Program-made: the position numbers and the translations under genes
Notes under the pieces: model-generated
What the model was told of the DNA's origin: nothing
Seen by the model: the letters and a program-made list of their open reading frames with translations, nothing else
The model's database searches: none
Part shown: positions 54,849 to 64,000 of the stretch, piece by piece
How positions within the stretch are numbered: the stretch's first letter is position 1
How the letters are laid out: every line of letters starts with the position of its first letter
NCBI RefSeq assembly: GCF_003351785.1
Contig: NZ_CP031230.1
Span: 2,588,501-2,652,500 of the forward strand
Direction of reading: 5' to 3'
Length of the DNA: 64,000 nt
Origin: Sporosarcina sp. PTS2304
GTDB lineage: Bacteria; Bacillota; Bacilli; Bacillales_A; Planococcaceae

Positions 54849-56072
54849 ATGTGGAATAAATATAAGAATACACCGTTTGTTGTTAAAATCACAATAGGCT
54901 TTATAGCTGGTACCTTATTAGGTATATTTTTCAGTGAATATACAGGATTTCTTAAGCCTTTCGGTACTTTATTGTTAAATTTGCTTAGCCTCATCGCTAT
55001 TCCTGTGATATTTTTAACAGTCGTACTAGCTGTCAATCAAATGAACCTCGTACAGTTAGGTAAAATGGGTGGTAAATTAATTTTGTATTATGCAGCTACA
55101 ACTGCCGCTGCCGTTTTGATCGGACTTTCATTAGCATTATGGCTAAAACCAGGTAGACATTTGACATTGCCTACAGATGCAGCGGTAGAGCCACCGCACG
55201 CTCCAGGTTTTTCTGAAATTTTATTACAAATCGTCCCAAAGAATATTTTTGAAGCCTTTACTACTGGTGATTTAATGGCGATATTGTTTGTTGCTGTAAT
55301 TATCGGTATGGCGATTTCGTCCATGAAGTTTTCAAATGACAAAAAGCTCGTTGAAATGGGCGACTTACTTGATCGTTTCTTTAATGCATTGAATACGATG
55401 TTCTATAAAATTTTAGCAGGAGTACTACTTTATGCGCCTATTGGTATTTTCGCGATCAGTGCTACAGCGTTTGGGGAGCAGGGATGGGAAACGTTCGTAG
55501 GCTTGCTATCTTTTGTTGGAGTATTTTATCTAGGTGTACTCATTCTTTGGTTATTTGTTTACAGCGGTTTTCTAAAGTTGTTCGGCAATCCGGTCTTGCC
55601 GTTCTACCGCAATACGAAAGACGCTTACACTGCGGCATTTTTCACTTCCAGTAGTATTGCGACATTACCGATTGCTATTGAATCTGCGAAAAAGGCAGGT
55701 GTTTCTGAGAACACCGCAAACTTCGCATTGCCGCTAGGTGCTGTGTTTAACTCTGATGGAGGTGCGCTGCGCATGGGAATCTCCCTCGTATTCGCAGCGA
55801 ATATTACGAATCTCAGTCTATCAGCTGTAGATCTTATAGTAATCGTTGCAATTGGTACATTACTATCAATCGGTACCGCTGGTGTTCCTGCCGCTGGACT
55901 CGTCACGTTATCTGCGGTTCTCACAATGTTCGGTCTGCCGCTTGAAATTGTGGCATTAATCGCTGGTGTGGATGCATTAATCGGAATGGCCGGTACTGCT
56001 TCCAATGTAATGGGAGATATCGTCGGTGCAGCTGTCGTCGATAAGAAAGCCCCTAAGAAGAAATTTGCTTAG
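54849..56072 (+). CDS. Dicarboxylate/amino acid:cation symporter (DAACS, GltP type)
   Basis: About 407 residues, eight membrane helices with two re-entrant loops. The re-entrant hairpin reads AAFFTSSSIATLPIAIE and the transport core NFALPLGAVFNSDGGALRMG. It imports glutamate, aspartate, serine/threonine or C4-dicarboxylates; the choice cannot be made here. ATG 54849 is preferred with GGGGAG 8 bp ahead; a GTG at 54840 is in frame. Confidence 0.88.
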   Translation: MWNKYKNTPFVVKITIGFIAGTLLGIFFSEYTGFLKPFGTLLLNLLSLIAIPVIFLTVVLAVNQMNLVQLGKMGGKLILYYAATTAAAVLIGLSLALWLKPGRHLTLPTDAAVEPPHAPGFSEILLQIVPKNIFEAFTTGDLMAILFVAVIIGMAISSMKFSNDKKLVEMGDLLDRFFNALNTMFYKILAGVLLYAPIGIFAISATAFGEQGWETFVGLLSFVGVFYLGVLILWLFVYSGFLKLFGNPVLPFYRNTKDAYTAAFFTSSSIATLPIAIESAKKAGVSENTANFALPLGAVFNSDGGALRMGISLVFAANITNLSLSAVDLIVIVAIGTLLSIGTAGVPAAGLVTLSAVLTMFGLPLEIVALIAGVDALIGMAGTASNVMGDIVGAAVVDKKAPKKKFA

Positions 56073-56141
56073 GAATGATATTTCATACATTTCTCAATCA
56101 ATACAAACCGTTTGAAAGAGAGGTTGTTTTCATAAGAAAGA

Positions 56142-56192
56142 GGCCTTCACAGAAAGTCAGACTGTACTGACTTTCTGGATGGCCCTTTTTTT
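56142..56192. terminator. Bidirectional terminator
   Basis: GGCCTTCACAGAAAGTCAG / CTGACTTTCTGGATGGCC around ACTGTA, followed by TTTTTTT. It serves both the symporter and the converging SLH-esterase gene. Its stem sequence resembles those at 37596 and 61316. Confidence 0.88.
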
Positions 56193-56199
56193 ATATTAC

Positions 56200-57879
56200 T
56201 TATTGTCCAATCGCCTGCATAGAATGTACAATCATCTTCGCTGCATGCGCTCTAGTTGTAGGTGCATTTGGCATAAATTTACCTTGATCACCTGTTGCGA
56301 TGTTCAGTTCGTATAATCCAGCAATTGCCCATTGCGTGTCTTTAGCAAATTTCTGAATGTCAGTGAACGGTGCAGGTGCTGTCGGTGTATATGGCTTGCC
56401 TGTAGCAACCGCATACGTACGACTTACTAATAATGCTAACTGCGCACGAGTAATTGGTTTATTTGGCATGAAATGACCATTCACTCCACTTACCAATCCA
56501 TACTCATATGCTGCTTGAATGTCTGCTTTTGTGCTTTCAGCATAATATGCTACATCATCAAAAGCCACCTTCGTGCTTTTCGGCTTTAAATCCAGCGCAC
56601 GAACAATTATAGATGTTGCTTGAGCTCGTGTTAGTGACTGATCTGGACGGAATGTGTGATCCGCATATCCACCTACAATCCCTTTCATTGCCGCAATTTC
56701 GATTACTTCTTTTGCCCAGTGTTTGGAAATGTCTGTAAACATAATAGTCGGTTCTGTTGGTTCTGTTGGTTCTGTTGGTTCTGACGGTTCCACTGGTACA
56801 CTATTTACAGTATATGCTTTGTGTAAATGATGAATACTCATCTTGCCGTTTTGACTTACTGCTTTAATCGTAAAGTTGTATTCTTTGTTCGGCTGAAGAT
56901 CTGTGACTTCATATGTTAAAACAGGATCCATCACTTCTCCGATCATTTGATCTCCATTGAACACTTGATATGTTGTAATCATTCCTGTATCAATTACAGG
57001 CTCCCAGTTCAGTACGACAGTTGAGGCGTCTTTTTGTTCTACTGTCAGTACATTTTCTTTAAACCACGGATAGTTTTTCATCAGTGACTCATTAAACGCA
57101 TTCTTCACGACTTTATATCCAGCTTGGCTTAGATGAATATTTTGAGGATTCGGTAAGTAGGCTGTAAAATCTTTCGCGATCAAATCTGCAGTCGGGATGA
57201 AATGGGCAGGTGTTCCTGTCAGACCTTTTGTAATCGCGCCATTCAGTCCGATCACCAACTGACCTAGTATCGGTTGAATTTCTGCACTTAAGTAAGGGAA
57301 TGGATTATAGTAGCCCATTACATACACTTGTGCATTTGGGTTCAGTTGATAAATATGCACTAAAGTCTTTTGGATATTCATCCCTACATTCGTAAGTGCA
57401 GCTTGTATTTCCTCTGGTTTAAATATAGGTTTTCCGCTCTCGTCAAACTTCACTTTCGATAGTACGTCATTCGCTCCAACGGATAAGGTGATGAGGTTCG
57501 CTTCTTTAATAGCCTGTTGAATTGTTGCGGTTTGTTCCTGATGTCCTATACCTAAAACCGGCTTCGTTACGTTCACCTCTAAATCTTTCAGTACATCATC
57601 CGTTTTATAGCCAGGATAAGAAAAACCTTTGTTACTCGTTTGCAATAACTCTTGTGCAGCTAACTCTTCTGCTAAAAAATCCGCATATCCTTTGCCTAGT
57701 TCGTTGGAAGGCGTAATTCCTGCTGCCAATGAATCTCCTAATGCTAAATAATTAATTGATGGAATCCAGGTGGGAGACTTTTCAGGTTCTGCAGCAGCGG
57801 TTTGCAATGGCAGCACAGCGAGTTGAAGCAGTAACGCGAATGCAAGCAACACGTGACCTAACGGCTTTTTCTTCACCAT
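56200..57879 (-). CDS. SLH-anchored SGNH/GDSL esterase with fibronectin III domain
   Basis: 559 residues. Signal peptide (VLLAFALLLQLAVLPL, cut near TAAAEP), SGNH hydrolase with the Ser in YLALGDSLAAGI and the SVGANDVLSKV block, one fibronectin type III domain (about 275-350), a P-T-E-P-T linker, and three S-layer homology domains (about 380-555, each with an F-x-D start and T-R-A-Q/H). SLH domains bind pyruvylated secondary wall polymer, so the enzyme sits on the cell surface. The usual Asp of the D-x-x-H block is not seen (QNIHLSQAGY). ATG 57879 follows GAGAGGTG. Confidence 0.9.
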   Translation of the reverse strand: MVKKKPLGHVLLAFALLLQLAVLPLQTAAAEPEKSPTWIPSINYLALGDSLAAGITPSNELGKGYADFLAEELAAQELLQTSNKGFSYPGYKTDDVLKDLEVNVTKPVLGIGHQEQTATIQQAIKEANLITLSVGANDVLSKVKFDESGKPIFKPEEIQAALTNVGMNIQKTLVHIYQLNPNAQVYVMGYYNPFPYLSAEIQPILGQLVIGLNGAITKGLTGTPAHFIPTADLIAKDFTAYLPNPQNIHLSQAGYKVVKNAFNESLMKNYPWFKENVLTVEQKDASTVVLNWEPVIDTGMITTYQVFNGDQMIGEVMDPVLTYEVTDLQPNKEYNFTIKAVSQNGKMSIHHLHKAYTVNSVPVEPSEPTEPTEPTEPTIMFTDISKHWAKEVIEIAAMKGIVGGYADHTFRPDQSLTRAQATSIIVRALDLKPKSTKVAFDDVAYYAESTKADIQAAYEYGLVSGVNGHFMPNKPITRAQLALLVSRTYAVATGKPYTPTAPAPFTDIQKFAKDTQWAIAGLYELNIATGDQGKFMPNAPTTRAHAAKMIVHSMQAIGQ

Positions 57880-57941
57880 TTTAAACACCTCTCTTTTTCT
57901 GATTATTTGAACTATATCATAATTGCTAGTTTACTAGTTTG

Positions 57942-58760
57942 TCAAATTTTAGTTCGAACATCCCATAGTTCTGGAAAAAACCTATGATCGAGCACTGATT
58001 TCAAGTAATTTACCCCTGATGAACCGCCTGTGCCTGTTTTGAATCCAATAATCCGCTCGACGGTTTTCATATGACGGAATCTCCATTGTTGATGGCTGTC
58101 CTCGATATCTACTAGTTTTTCTGCCAATTGATAGAGATCCCAATAGCGGTCGACATCTCGATAGACAGTAAGCCATGCGTCAGCCACTGACTGATTTCCT
58201 CTGTACGTAATTGAAAAATCTCGTTCAAGTAACGCAGGATCAATAGCAAATCCTACACGCGCAAGTGCCTGAATCGCCACATCGTAAATACTTGGTGCAT
58301 GGTAGGCGTTTTCCAACCTATTTGATAACGGGGGATCTTTTTCGTAAATTTTAATAATCTGCGGTTGTTTGTATCCAAGTGCAAACTCAATTAAACGATT
58401 TTGATAGGATTGAAAACCTGAAGCACGGCCTAAACTATCGCGAAATTCCATATACTCGGCAGGTGTCAATGTAGCCAATACATCCCACGCTTGAATAATT
58501 TGGGACTGAATTTTTGATACGCGTGCGAGCATTTTAAAAGCTTCCGGCAATTCCTCTTGCTGAATTAACTTGATCGCAGCTTCCAGTTCATGCAAAATTA
58601 ATTTCATCCATAATTCACTTACTTGATGAATAATGATGAACAACATTTCATCGTGATGACCTGACAGACGATTCTGACTTGACAACACTTCATCCAGATT
58701 CAAGTATTCCCCATACGTCATCGACTCTCGAAAATCTGTGTGAATCCCCTTTTCCGTCAT
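57942..58760 (-). CDS. kynA: Tryptophan 2,3-dioxygenase
   Basis: Heme enzyme opening the indole ring of tryptophan to N-formylkynurenine. 272 residues with family marks [42 protein letters not shown] and [19 protein letters not shown], which includes the proximal heme His. Start ATG 58760 overlaps the kynB stop as ATGA and has GGAG 9 bp ahead; an ATG at 58769 abuts that site. Third gene of the operon. Confidence 0.95.
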   Translation of the reverse strand: MTEKGIHTDFRESMTYGEYLNLDEVLSSQNRLSGHHDEMLFIIIHQVSELWMKLILHELEAAIKLIQQEELPEAFKMLARVSKIQSQIIQAWDVLATLTPAEYMEFRDSLGRASGFQSYQNRLIEFALGYKQPQIIKIYEKDPPLSNRLENAYHAPSIYDVAIQALARVGFAIDPALLERDFSITYRGNQSVADAWLTVYRDVDRYWDLYQLAEKLVDIEDSHQQWRFRHMKTVERIIGFKTGTGGSSGVNYLKSVLDHRFFPELWDVRTKI

Positions 58761-59389
58761 GACTGCCATCTCCTAACGACCGCGCGCACAGGGCTCCCAT
58801 CCGCTTCTTCTAAGGCGAGAGGTAACGCAATGAGCTCATACTGTCCAGGCTTCAATGATTCTAACACTAAGTTTTCTATAATGATGATGTTATTACGATA
58901 AAGTGAATGATGTGCCACTAATTCCTTGCTCGTTTCCGCATCAACTGATGGCGTATCTACACCGATCAGACGAACTCCTCGCTCTTTCAGTAAAGGACCT
59001 ACATCCTCACCGATCACAGTGAACTTTTCCGGAAATTTATGTGGTATCGGGTGGCTACCTGTTTTAAGTAAAATTCGTTGCGCCCCTTCAAAGTCTATAG
59101 GCTCTAAATGTTTGCGAGACACACAAGCCACACCAGTCACATCTACCACACAAGCACGCCCTATATAAAGATCAATGGGTAAATCTAAAATCCGCAACCC
59201 GTCATTGTCATAATGAAACGGTGCATCCGTATGGGTACCGATATGTGTACTCATCGTTAGCTTGCCGATATTAACTGAACCCGACTGCTCTTTTGTCACC
59301 GTCACTTCATAGGAAAATGGCGTATCTCCAGGCCATTCGGCAATTTGTTTCGTCAGCGGTTGTGTAATATCTATCCATTCATTTGTCAT
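58757..59389 (-). CDS. kynB: Kynurenine formamidase (arylformamidase)
   Basis: Hydrolyses N-formylkynurenine to kynurenine. 210 residues of the metal-dependent cyclase-like KynB family: metal site [12 protein letters not shown], and [19 protein letters not shown] at the N-terminus, with GVDTPSVD in the middle. ATGA overlap with the kynU stop shows coupled translation. Confidence 0.95.
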   Translation of the reverse strand: MTNEWIDITQPLTKQIAEWPGDTPFSYEVTVTKEQSGSVNIGKLTMSTHIGTHTDAPFHYDNDGLRILDLPIDLYIGRACVVDVTGVACVSRKHLEPIDFEGAQRILLKTGSHPIPHKFPEKFTVIGEDVGPLLKERGVRLIGVDTPSVDAETSKELVAHHSLYRNNIIIIENLVLESLKPGQYELIALPLALEEADGSPVRAVVRRWQS

Positions 59390-60657
59390 GCTACGATCCC
59401 CCGTTCATTTGGATAGTCTTTATATGTCTCTTCTTTCATGATTTTCTTTATTATTTGTACGGTTTGCCATACGTCCTCGAACGAGTTATATAATGCGACT
59501 GGCGCTAAACGTATCCCGTCAGGCGCACGAAAATCAGGAATTACTCCTTCTGCTTTTAATGCTTGACATATTCGCGCGGCTTCTTCATGTAGCAATAATA
59601 AATGACCACCGCGACTGGAATCTACTGGATTGCCAATTGAAAACATATACTCACTTAGTTCCGCTTTTATACAGTTCAACATAAATTGTGTCAGTTCCAA
59701 TGACTTCGCACGAATCTTTTCCATTCCAAGCTCCTCGAACATTTCAAGGGAACCGAGTAAAGGTGCTAAATTTAAAACATGCGGTGTTCCGATCTGATAG
59801 GCTCCTGCATCACTTGCCGCTGTCATCGTATGCTCCATATCAAATTGCTTGGATTTGTCAGAACCGAACCAGCCCGCCAGTCCTGCTTCTTTGCCAAAAT
59901 GACGTTCATTCATGAATAATCCACCGACAGAGCCAGGTCCCCCATTTAGATGTTTGTATGTACACCAAAATGCGAAGTCTGCTCCCCATTCATGTAATTG
60001 ATGGGGAATCGCACCAACTGAATGCGATAAATCAAATCCAATAATAATTCCCCTCTCATTCGCTGCTTTCGATAGCGCTTTCATTTGTAGCACCTGGCCA
60101 CTGCGATATAGTACTGACGGCAAAATAATCAACGCCACTTCATCAGTCATAGCTTTTATTATACGAGTTTCGTCAAGGGTCAATCCATCATCGCTTTTGA
60201 CGCGGATCAAATGTTCTTCTGGATCCAGCCCGTGTAAACGAATCTGGCTTTGTAACGCATAAATATCAGACGGGAAGTTCAACTCATCTGCTAAAATTTT
60301 AGTTCGTTCGCCTTTTGGCCGGTAAAACGTTGCAACGAGTTGATGCAAATTCGTCGTTGTTGAACCAGTCGCGATCACTTCCGTCTTCTTTCCACCAACT
60401 AATGGGGCCATCCGTTCCCCCAGTTGCTCTGCCAAATAAAACCACGGATGCGCACCTTCTGTCCATCCATCAATCCCAAGAACTTTCCATGAATCCAGTA
60501 ATTCCAGCAATGTTTTTTCCGCACGTTGCGAAAGCAATCCTAGCGAATTACCATCCATATAAATTTTTCCTGACGGCAAATAAAATTCTTCACGGTAGGA
60601 AGCTAACTCATCGTGTTGATCAAGCACTTTTGCATACTCTAGTGTATGGGAGTACAT
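59386..60657 (-). CDS. kynU: Kynureninase
   Basis: PLP enzyme splitting kynurenine into anthranilate and alanine. 423 residues with NSLGLL near the N-terminus, the PLP lysine Lys235 in [12 protein letters not shown], and [13 protein letters not shown] 60657 preferred (AAAGGAG 7 bp ahead). First gene of kynU-kynB-kynA. No 3-monooxygenase or 3-hydroxyanthranilate gene is present, so the end product is anthranilate. Confidence 0.95.
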   Translation of the reverse strand: MYSHTLEYAKVLDQHDELASYREEFYLPSGKIYMDGNSLGLLSQRAEKTLLELLDSWKVLGIDGWTEGAHPWFYLAEQLGERMAPLVGGKKTEVIATGSTTTNLHQLVATFYRPKGERTKILADELNFPSDIYALQSQIRLHGLDPEEHLIRVKSDDGLTLDETRIIKAMTDEVALIILPSVLYRSGQVLQMKALSKAANERGIIIGFDLSHSVGAIPHQLHEWGADFAFWCTYKHLNGGPGSVGGLFMNERHFGKEAGLAGWFGSDKSKQFDMEHTMTAASDAGAYQIGTPHVLNLAPLLGSLEMFEELGMEKIRAKSLELTQFMLNCIKAELSEYMFSIGNPVDSSRGGHLLLLHEEAARICQALKAEGVIPDFRAPDGIRLAPVALYNSFEDVWQTVQIIKKIMKEETYKDYPNERGIVA

Positions 60658-60760
60658 AATCATTCTCCTTTCTATCTGTACATAAATGATAGCATATTCA
60701 TCCCGTAATCATGACATGCAATAAATTGTATGGTACGCTATAAAAAGGAGGATGGATTAT

Positions 60761-61078
60761 ATGCAATCATTCACAGAACGGGTCGTGGCAATTATTCAAC
60801 AGATCCCCCCTGGTCATGTCATGACATACGGACAAGTCGCAGCAGAAGCCGGCAATCCCCGCGGTGCTAGACAAGTCGTTCGGGTTCTCCATTCTATGAG
60901 TAAAAAATACGACTTGCCATGGCACCGAATCATCAATGCACAAGGAGGCATTTCCACACCCGAAAATGCCGAAGAAAAAGGCAATGCGCAACGCCAAAGG
61001 CTCACATCAGAAGGTGTTCAGTTTGACGATAAGGGTAGAATCCCATTAGAAATCTATCGTTGGCACCCACCACTATAA
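60761..61078 (+). CDS. Alkyltransferase-like protein (ATL), no catalytic Cys
   Basis: About 105 residues of the MGMT DNA-binding domain: FTERVVAIIQQIPPGHVMTYGQVA, GNPRGARQVVRVL (arginine finger region) and LPWHRIINAQG. In true O6-alkylguanine transferases the active motif is PCHR; here Cys is Trp (PWHR), as in ATL proteins that flip and flag alkylated bases for nucleotide excision repair. ATG 60761 is 8-9 bp after AAAGGAGG; an ATG at 60752 lies too close. Single gene. Confidence 0.92.
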   Translation: MQSFTERVVAIIQQIPPGHVMTYGQVAAEAGNPRGARQVVRVLHSMSKKYDLPWHRIINAQGGISTPENAEEKGNAQRQRLTSEGVQFDDKGRIPLEIYRWHPPL

Positions 61079-61144
61079 TTCTTACGGGAATCTAGATTAT
61101 TCTATACATCAACATATATCTTTCATTTCGAAATACAGAATTCA

Positions 61145-61175
61145 GCAGAGAAAAACCATTCGTTTTCCTCTGCCC
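61145..61175 (+). terminator. Possible terminator of the ATL gene
   Basis: GCAGAG-AAAA / TTTT-CCTCTGC imperfect stem about 67 bp after the stop. The following sequence is only moderately T-rich. Confidence 0.5.
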
Positions 61176-61315
61176 GTCGTTATTTTATAGTTGATTATTA
61201 TAAGCAGTTATCGATATTTTTCCTACTGTTAAAAGTGAAAATAGTAATTCTGTTTGCGTAAAAACATGTATGGTTTCAAACAACTCCTACCAAATGACGC
61301 ACTTCATAAGAAAAA

Positions 61316-61362
61316 GACCATCACAGAAAATCAGATATACTGACTTTCCGGACAGCCATTTT
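61316..61362 (-). terminator. Terminator of the cystine-type ABC operon
   Basis: Minus strand: GGCTGTCCGGAAAGTCAG / CTGATTTTCTGTGATGGTC around TATAT, then TCTTTTTC, just after the ATPase stop. It is related in sequence to the hairpins at 37596 and 56142. Confidence 0.75.
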
Positions 61363-61377
61363 TCCTATCTTTCGTAT

Positions 61378-62112
61378 TCACTGCAATAGACTTAAAAACT
61401 TCTTCGTCCGCTCATGTTGCGGATTAGTAAATAGTTGTGCAGGCGCTCCTCTTTCCACAATGACCCCATCGTCTATGAAAATCACTTCGTCTGCCACTTC
61501 ACGCGCAAACTTCATTTCATGCGTCACGACTGCCATCGTCATACCCTCATGCGCTAAATCTTTCATTACACGCAACACTTCATTGACCAACTCTGGATCC
61601 AATGCAGAAGTCGGTTCATCAAATAACATCACTTTAGGATCCATTGCCAAGGCACGTGCAATGGCTACACGTTGTTGTTGCCCACCTGATAGCTGATATG
61701 GATATTTTTCTTTATGAGCAGTCAAACCTACTTTATCTAATAATTGTTCAGCTTTATGCTGCGCGTCTGTTTTAGCTACATGCTTAACAGTCTTCAAACC
61801 TTCCGTCACATTTCCTGTTGCGGTGAGATGAGGAAATAAATTATAACTTTGAAATACCATGCCGGTAAGCCGACGGAATGCGCTAATCGACTTTTTCGAT
61901 ACCGGCTTGCTAAAATCCAGCTGTTGCTCATCAATCGTGATTTTGCCAGCATTAGGTGTTTCAAGCACATTCAAGCATCGTAATAAGGTAGACTTACCAG
62001 ATCCTGATGGACCGATAATGACGACCACTTTCCCTTGCTCAATTTCTAAGTCTACATTTTTAATAACTTCTAGCGATCCAAACGACTTTTGCAGTCCATC
62101 TATCGTAATCAT
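61378..62112 (-). CDS. tcyC: Amino acid (probable cystine) ABC transporter ATPase
   Basis: 244 residues. Walker [11 protein letters not shown]-loop [11 protein letters not shown], signature LSGGQQQR, Walker [13 protein letters not shown] and H-loop VTHEMKFA, typical of polar amino acid importers (GlnQ/TcyC type). Starts in an ATGA overlap with the permease gene. The cystine specificity is carried over from the permease resemblance. Confidence 0.87.
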   Translation of the reverse strand: MITIDGLQKSFGSLEVIKNVDLEIEQGKVVVIIGPSGSGKSTLLRCLNVLETPNAGKITIDEQQLDFSKPVSKKSISAFRRLTGMVFQSYNLFPHLTATGNVTEGLKTVKHVAKTDAQHKAEQLLDKVGLTAHKEKYPYQLSGGQQQRVAIARALAMDPKVMLFDEPTSALDPELVNEVLRVMKDLAHEGMTMAVVTHEMKFAREVADEVIFIDDGVIVERGAPAQLFTNPQHERTKKFLSLLQ

Positions 62113-62822
62113 GAAACTCCCCCTTTACCTACAGAACGGTCCAAGCGGCTTTCTACTCTTCCTTGAATAATAGATAGAATGAAACAAATCACCCAGTAGA
62201 CGATCGCAGCCATTATATAGACGAATAAAAATTCATAATTGAAAGAAGCGATTTCTTGCGCCCTTCTAAACGCTTCTGCCACTAATATCGTTGCCGCCAA
62301 AGAAGTATCTTTGACGAGTCCGATAAAGGAGTTTGACAGTGGAGGGACGGACACTCTTGCTGCTTGCGGTAAAACAATTTTCCACAAGGCTTGAGAGTAA
62401 TTCATCCCGATCGAGTACGCAGCTTCCCACTGTCCTTTCGGTATGGATAAAATGGCAGCCCGAATGATTTCAGAAGCATATGCCCCAACATTCAATGAAA
62501 ATCCAATCACTGCGGCTGGAAATGGATCAATGACAATGCCTATTGTCGGTAGACCGTAAAAAATGATGAATAATTGAACAAGTAGCGGTGTTCCCCGAAT
62601 GATGGAGACATACACACGCGCTATTCCACGTAAAATTTTGCTGGATGAGATTCTGGCCAAAGCTGTAAAGATGGCGATAGTCAATCCAATGATAAACGCA
62701 ATGACTGCTAAAGGAATCGTATATTTAATCGCTCCTTCGATCAATGGCCCGATGGATGTTGATGCGATTTCCTGAAGTTTTTGTATCCGTTCGGGACTTA
62801 GTGTAATGCTATTAAGATACAT
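62109..62822 (-). CDS. tcyB: Amino acid ABC permease, TcyB-like
   Basis: About 237 residues, five membrane helices. It closely resembles B. subtilis TcyB as I recall it: [49 protein letters not shown] and [18 protein letters not shown] (EAA loop). Start ATG 62822 lies within the end of the binding-protein gene (11-bp overlap); a longer frame to 62879 is the overlap artefact. Substrate, L-cystine, is inferred by similarity. Confidence 0.85.
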   Translation of the reverse strand: MYLNSITLSPERIQKLQEIASTSIGPLIEGAIKYTIPLAVIAFIIGLTIAIFTALARISSSKILRGIARVYVSIIRGTPLLVQLFIIFYGLPTIGIVIDPFPAAVIGFSLNVGAYASEIIRAAILSIPKGQWEAAYSIGMNYSQALWKIVLPQAARVSVPPLSNSFIGLVKDTSLAATILVAEAFRRAQEIASFNYEFLFVYIMAAIVYWVICFILSIIQGRVESRLDRSVGKGGVS

Positions 62823-63642
62823 CTTCGCCAAACCATTTTTCAGAAATCTTTTGCAATGTCCCGTCTTCACGCATCGCATCCAATGCTTTATTTACTTCGT
62901 CTACTAATTCCGTATTGCCTTGTCTGAACAGAAATGCGTTTTCTGATTGGTTTTCCGCGGAGATGTTTGGTTCCTCCACAATTTTAATCGGCGCATCGGG
63001 CTTTTGTTTCAAGTAATCCAATGCAGAAAGCTTATCGTTATACGTTCCATCCGCACGTTTAGAAATTACTAAGTCCACACCTTGATTGAAACCGTCTATT
63101 TTAATAATTTCTGCACCGTTTAACTTGGCAATTTCACCGTAGTTACTAGTTAACGTTTGTGCTGCTTTTTTCCCTTCCATGCCGTCAAACGCAATGTCAT
63201 CTTCTTCTCTGATTACTAATACAGAATTGGAACGTGTATAAGGCTTAGAAAATTCGTACTTCACTTGACGTTCTTCATTGATCCCTACTTGATTGGCAAT
63301 CATATCGAAACGCTTAGCGTCAAGACCTGCAAAAATAGCATCCCATTGTGTTTCAAAAAATTTCGCTTCGACACCTAATCGTTTAGCTACTTCTTGAGTA
63401 ACTTCCACATCATATCCTGTTAACTTTCCCGATTCATCATGAAAAGAGAAAGGCGCATACGTTCCTTCAGTTCCTACATTCAATACCCCTTTTTCTACTA
63501 CTTCTTCAAACAAGTTATTTGTATCTGTCGTGTCCCCTGCTGGTTTCGCAGAACTATCTGTTTTCCCATCATCTTTAGAACCACATGCAACCAATACAGC
63601 CGCTACGAGAATGACGATGAATGGCAATAAAATTTTCTTCAT
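62812..63642 (-). CDS. tcyA: Amino acid-binding lipoprotein, TcyA-like
   Basis: 276 residues; signal with lipobox LVAC and lipidated Cys20, then a Ser/Asp/Lys-rich linker and a family 3 solute-binding domain (GVLNVGTEGTYAPFSFHDESGKLTGYDVEV, WDAIFAGLDAKRFDMIANQV). First gene of the transporter operon. It is followed without a gap by tcyB and tcyC. Confidence 0.85.
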   Translation of the reverse strand: MKKILLPFIVILVAAVLVACGSKDDGKTDSSAKPAGDTTDTNNLFEEVVEKGVLNVGTEGTYAPFSFHDESGKLTGYDVEVTQEVAKRLGVEAKFFETQWDAIFAGLDAKRFDMIANQVGINEERQVKYEFSKPYTRSNSVLVIREEDDIAFDGMEGKKAAQTLTSNYGEIAKLNGAEIIKIDGFNQGVDLVISKRADGTYNDKLSALDYLKQKPDAPIKIVEEPNISAENQSENAFLFRQGNTELVDEVNKALDAMREDGTLQKISEKWFGEDVS

Positions 63643-63682
63643 TTTCTAAACCCCACTATTCTTATAAGTATTTGTGTTATAA

Positions 63683-63711
63683 ATAGTAAAAGATTGTTGC
63701 GTTACTGTCAA
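63683..63711 (-). promoter_or_regulatory. Sigma-A promoter of the tcyABC-type operon
   Basis: Minus strand: -35 TTGACA (63706-63711), 17-bp spacer, -10 TACTAT (63683-63688), about 40 bp before the start codon. Confidence 0.75.
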
Positions 63712-63886
63712 TAAGCATGCTTCATTTAACATTTATTCTACTATACAGACTAATTAGATAAAACTAAATATTTAAGGCTTATTTTAGTATAACAGCGGAT
63801 ATGTATATCGTTCGACTTTTTAGATGTTTTATACATATGAAAAAAGGGCATATATTCGCTATACTACATACTAGGGGTTGGATCAT

Positions 63887-64000
63887 ATGGATCAAGGTTC
63901 TGAGAATGCACGAAGGAAACTGAATAAAACATTGAAACCGTCATGGGTATTTGCGATTGCCCTCGGTTCATCGGTCGGCTGGGGAGCTTTCATTTTACCA
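63887..64000 (+). CDS. Amino acid permease, APC superfamily (3' end outside window)
   Basis: First 38 codons only. After a polar N-terminus it reads SWVFAIALGSSVGWGAFILP, which has the G-S-S-V-G-W-G-A-F pattern of helix 1 in amino acid-polyamine-organocation permeases. ATG 63887 has a weak AGGGG site about 11 bp ahead. Substrate unknown. Confidence 0.75.
   Translation, partial: MDQGSENARRKLNKTLKPSWVFAIALGSSVGWGAFILP

Noticed and set aside
1-64000. rRNA or tRNA genes, prophage, complete insertion sequences
   Set aside because: No tRNA-like TTCGA arms in cloverleaf context, rRNA signatures, transposase or phage proteins were recognised by eye; a tRNAscan run would settle tRNAs.

Overview
The window reads as chromosome of a low-GC, endospore-forming member of Bacillales. 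Supporting signs are strong Bacillus-type ribosome binding sites, T-box control of trp genes, the des-desK-desR cold-shock module, a cotJABC spore-coat operon behind a sigma-E type promoter, a sigma-B type promoter before a large catalase, and an RsbQ homologue. My best guess is a Planococcaceae (Sporosarcina-like) genome; that placement is inference from gene content, not from a marker gene. I see no rRNA, tRNA, prophage, CRISPR or complete insertion sequence.

Layout. 0-1.1 kb: end of a thiamine locus (thiE, thiW). 1.1-1.9 kb: gene-free DNA made of dispersed repeats. 1.9-7.7 kb: D-serine dehydratase, desR/desK/des with paired palindromic operators, a PAP2 phosphatase, mscL and a 30-residue membrane peptide. 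7.7-11.8 kb: a GntR-controlled ABC exporter operon, a hotdog thioesterase and a lipoprotein. 11.8-20.7 kb: a murein-peptide uptake and breakdown operon (five-gene peptide ABC transporter plus ykfA, ykfB, ykfC), interrupted by a TATGAGCG array. 20.8-27.1 kb: trpEDCFBA with a Trp T-box leader. 27.1-43.3 kb: RluF-type pseudouridine synthase, several c-di-GMP proteins, NCS2 permease, methyltransferase, chemoreceptor, PLD-like protein, lone ABC ATPase and BCCT transporter, with repeat copies between them.

43.6-48.7 kb: cotJABC, an AarF/UbiB kinase-like protein and catalase katE. 48.7-54.7 kb: a second TATGAGCG array, a LysR regulator divergent from an orphan F420-ligase-like gene, an RsbQ-like hydrolase next to a PAS-GGDEF protein, and a MarR-MFS pair. 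54.8-64 kb: a DAACS symporter, an SLH-anchored SGNH esterase, the kynurenine operon kynU-kynB-kynA, an alkyltransferase-like protein, a cystine-type ABC operon, and the start of an APC permease cut by the window end.

Genes that work together: trp synthesis and Trp breakdown to anthranilate are both present; the peptide importer feeds YkfA/B/C; DesK/DesR controls Des. The most unusual items are the RsbQ-PAS-GGDEF pair (RsbQ normally partners the RsbP phosphatase), the octamer TATGAGCG phased every 20-21 bp in two arrays, a dispersed intergenic repeat family with one copy bounded by perfect 14-bp inverted repeats, and a probable CTG start for cotJA.
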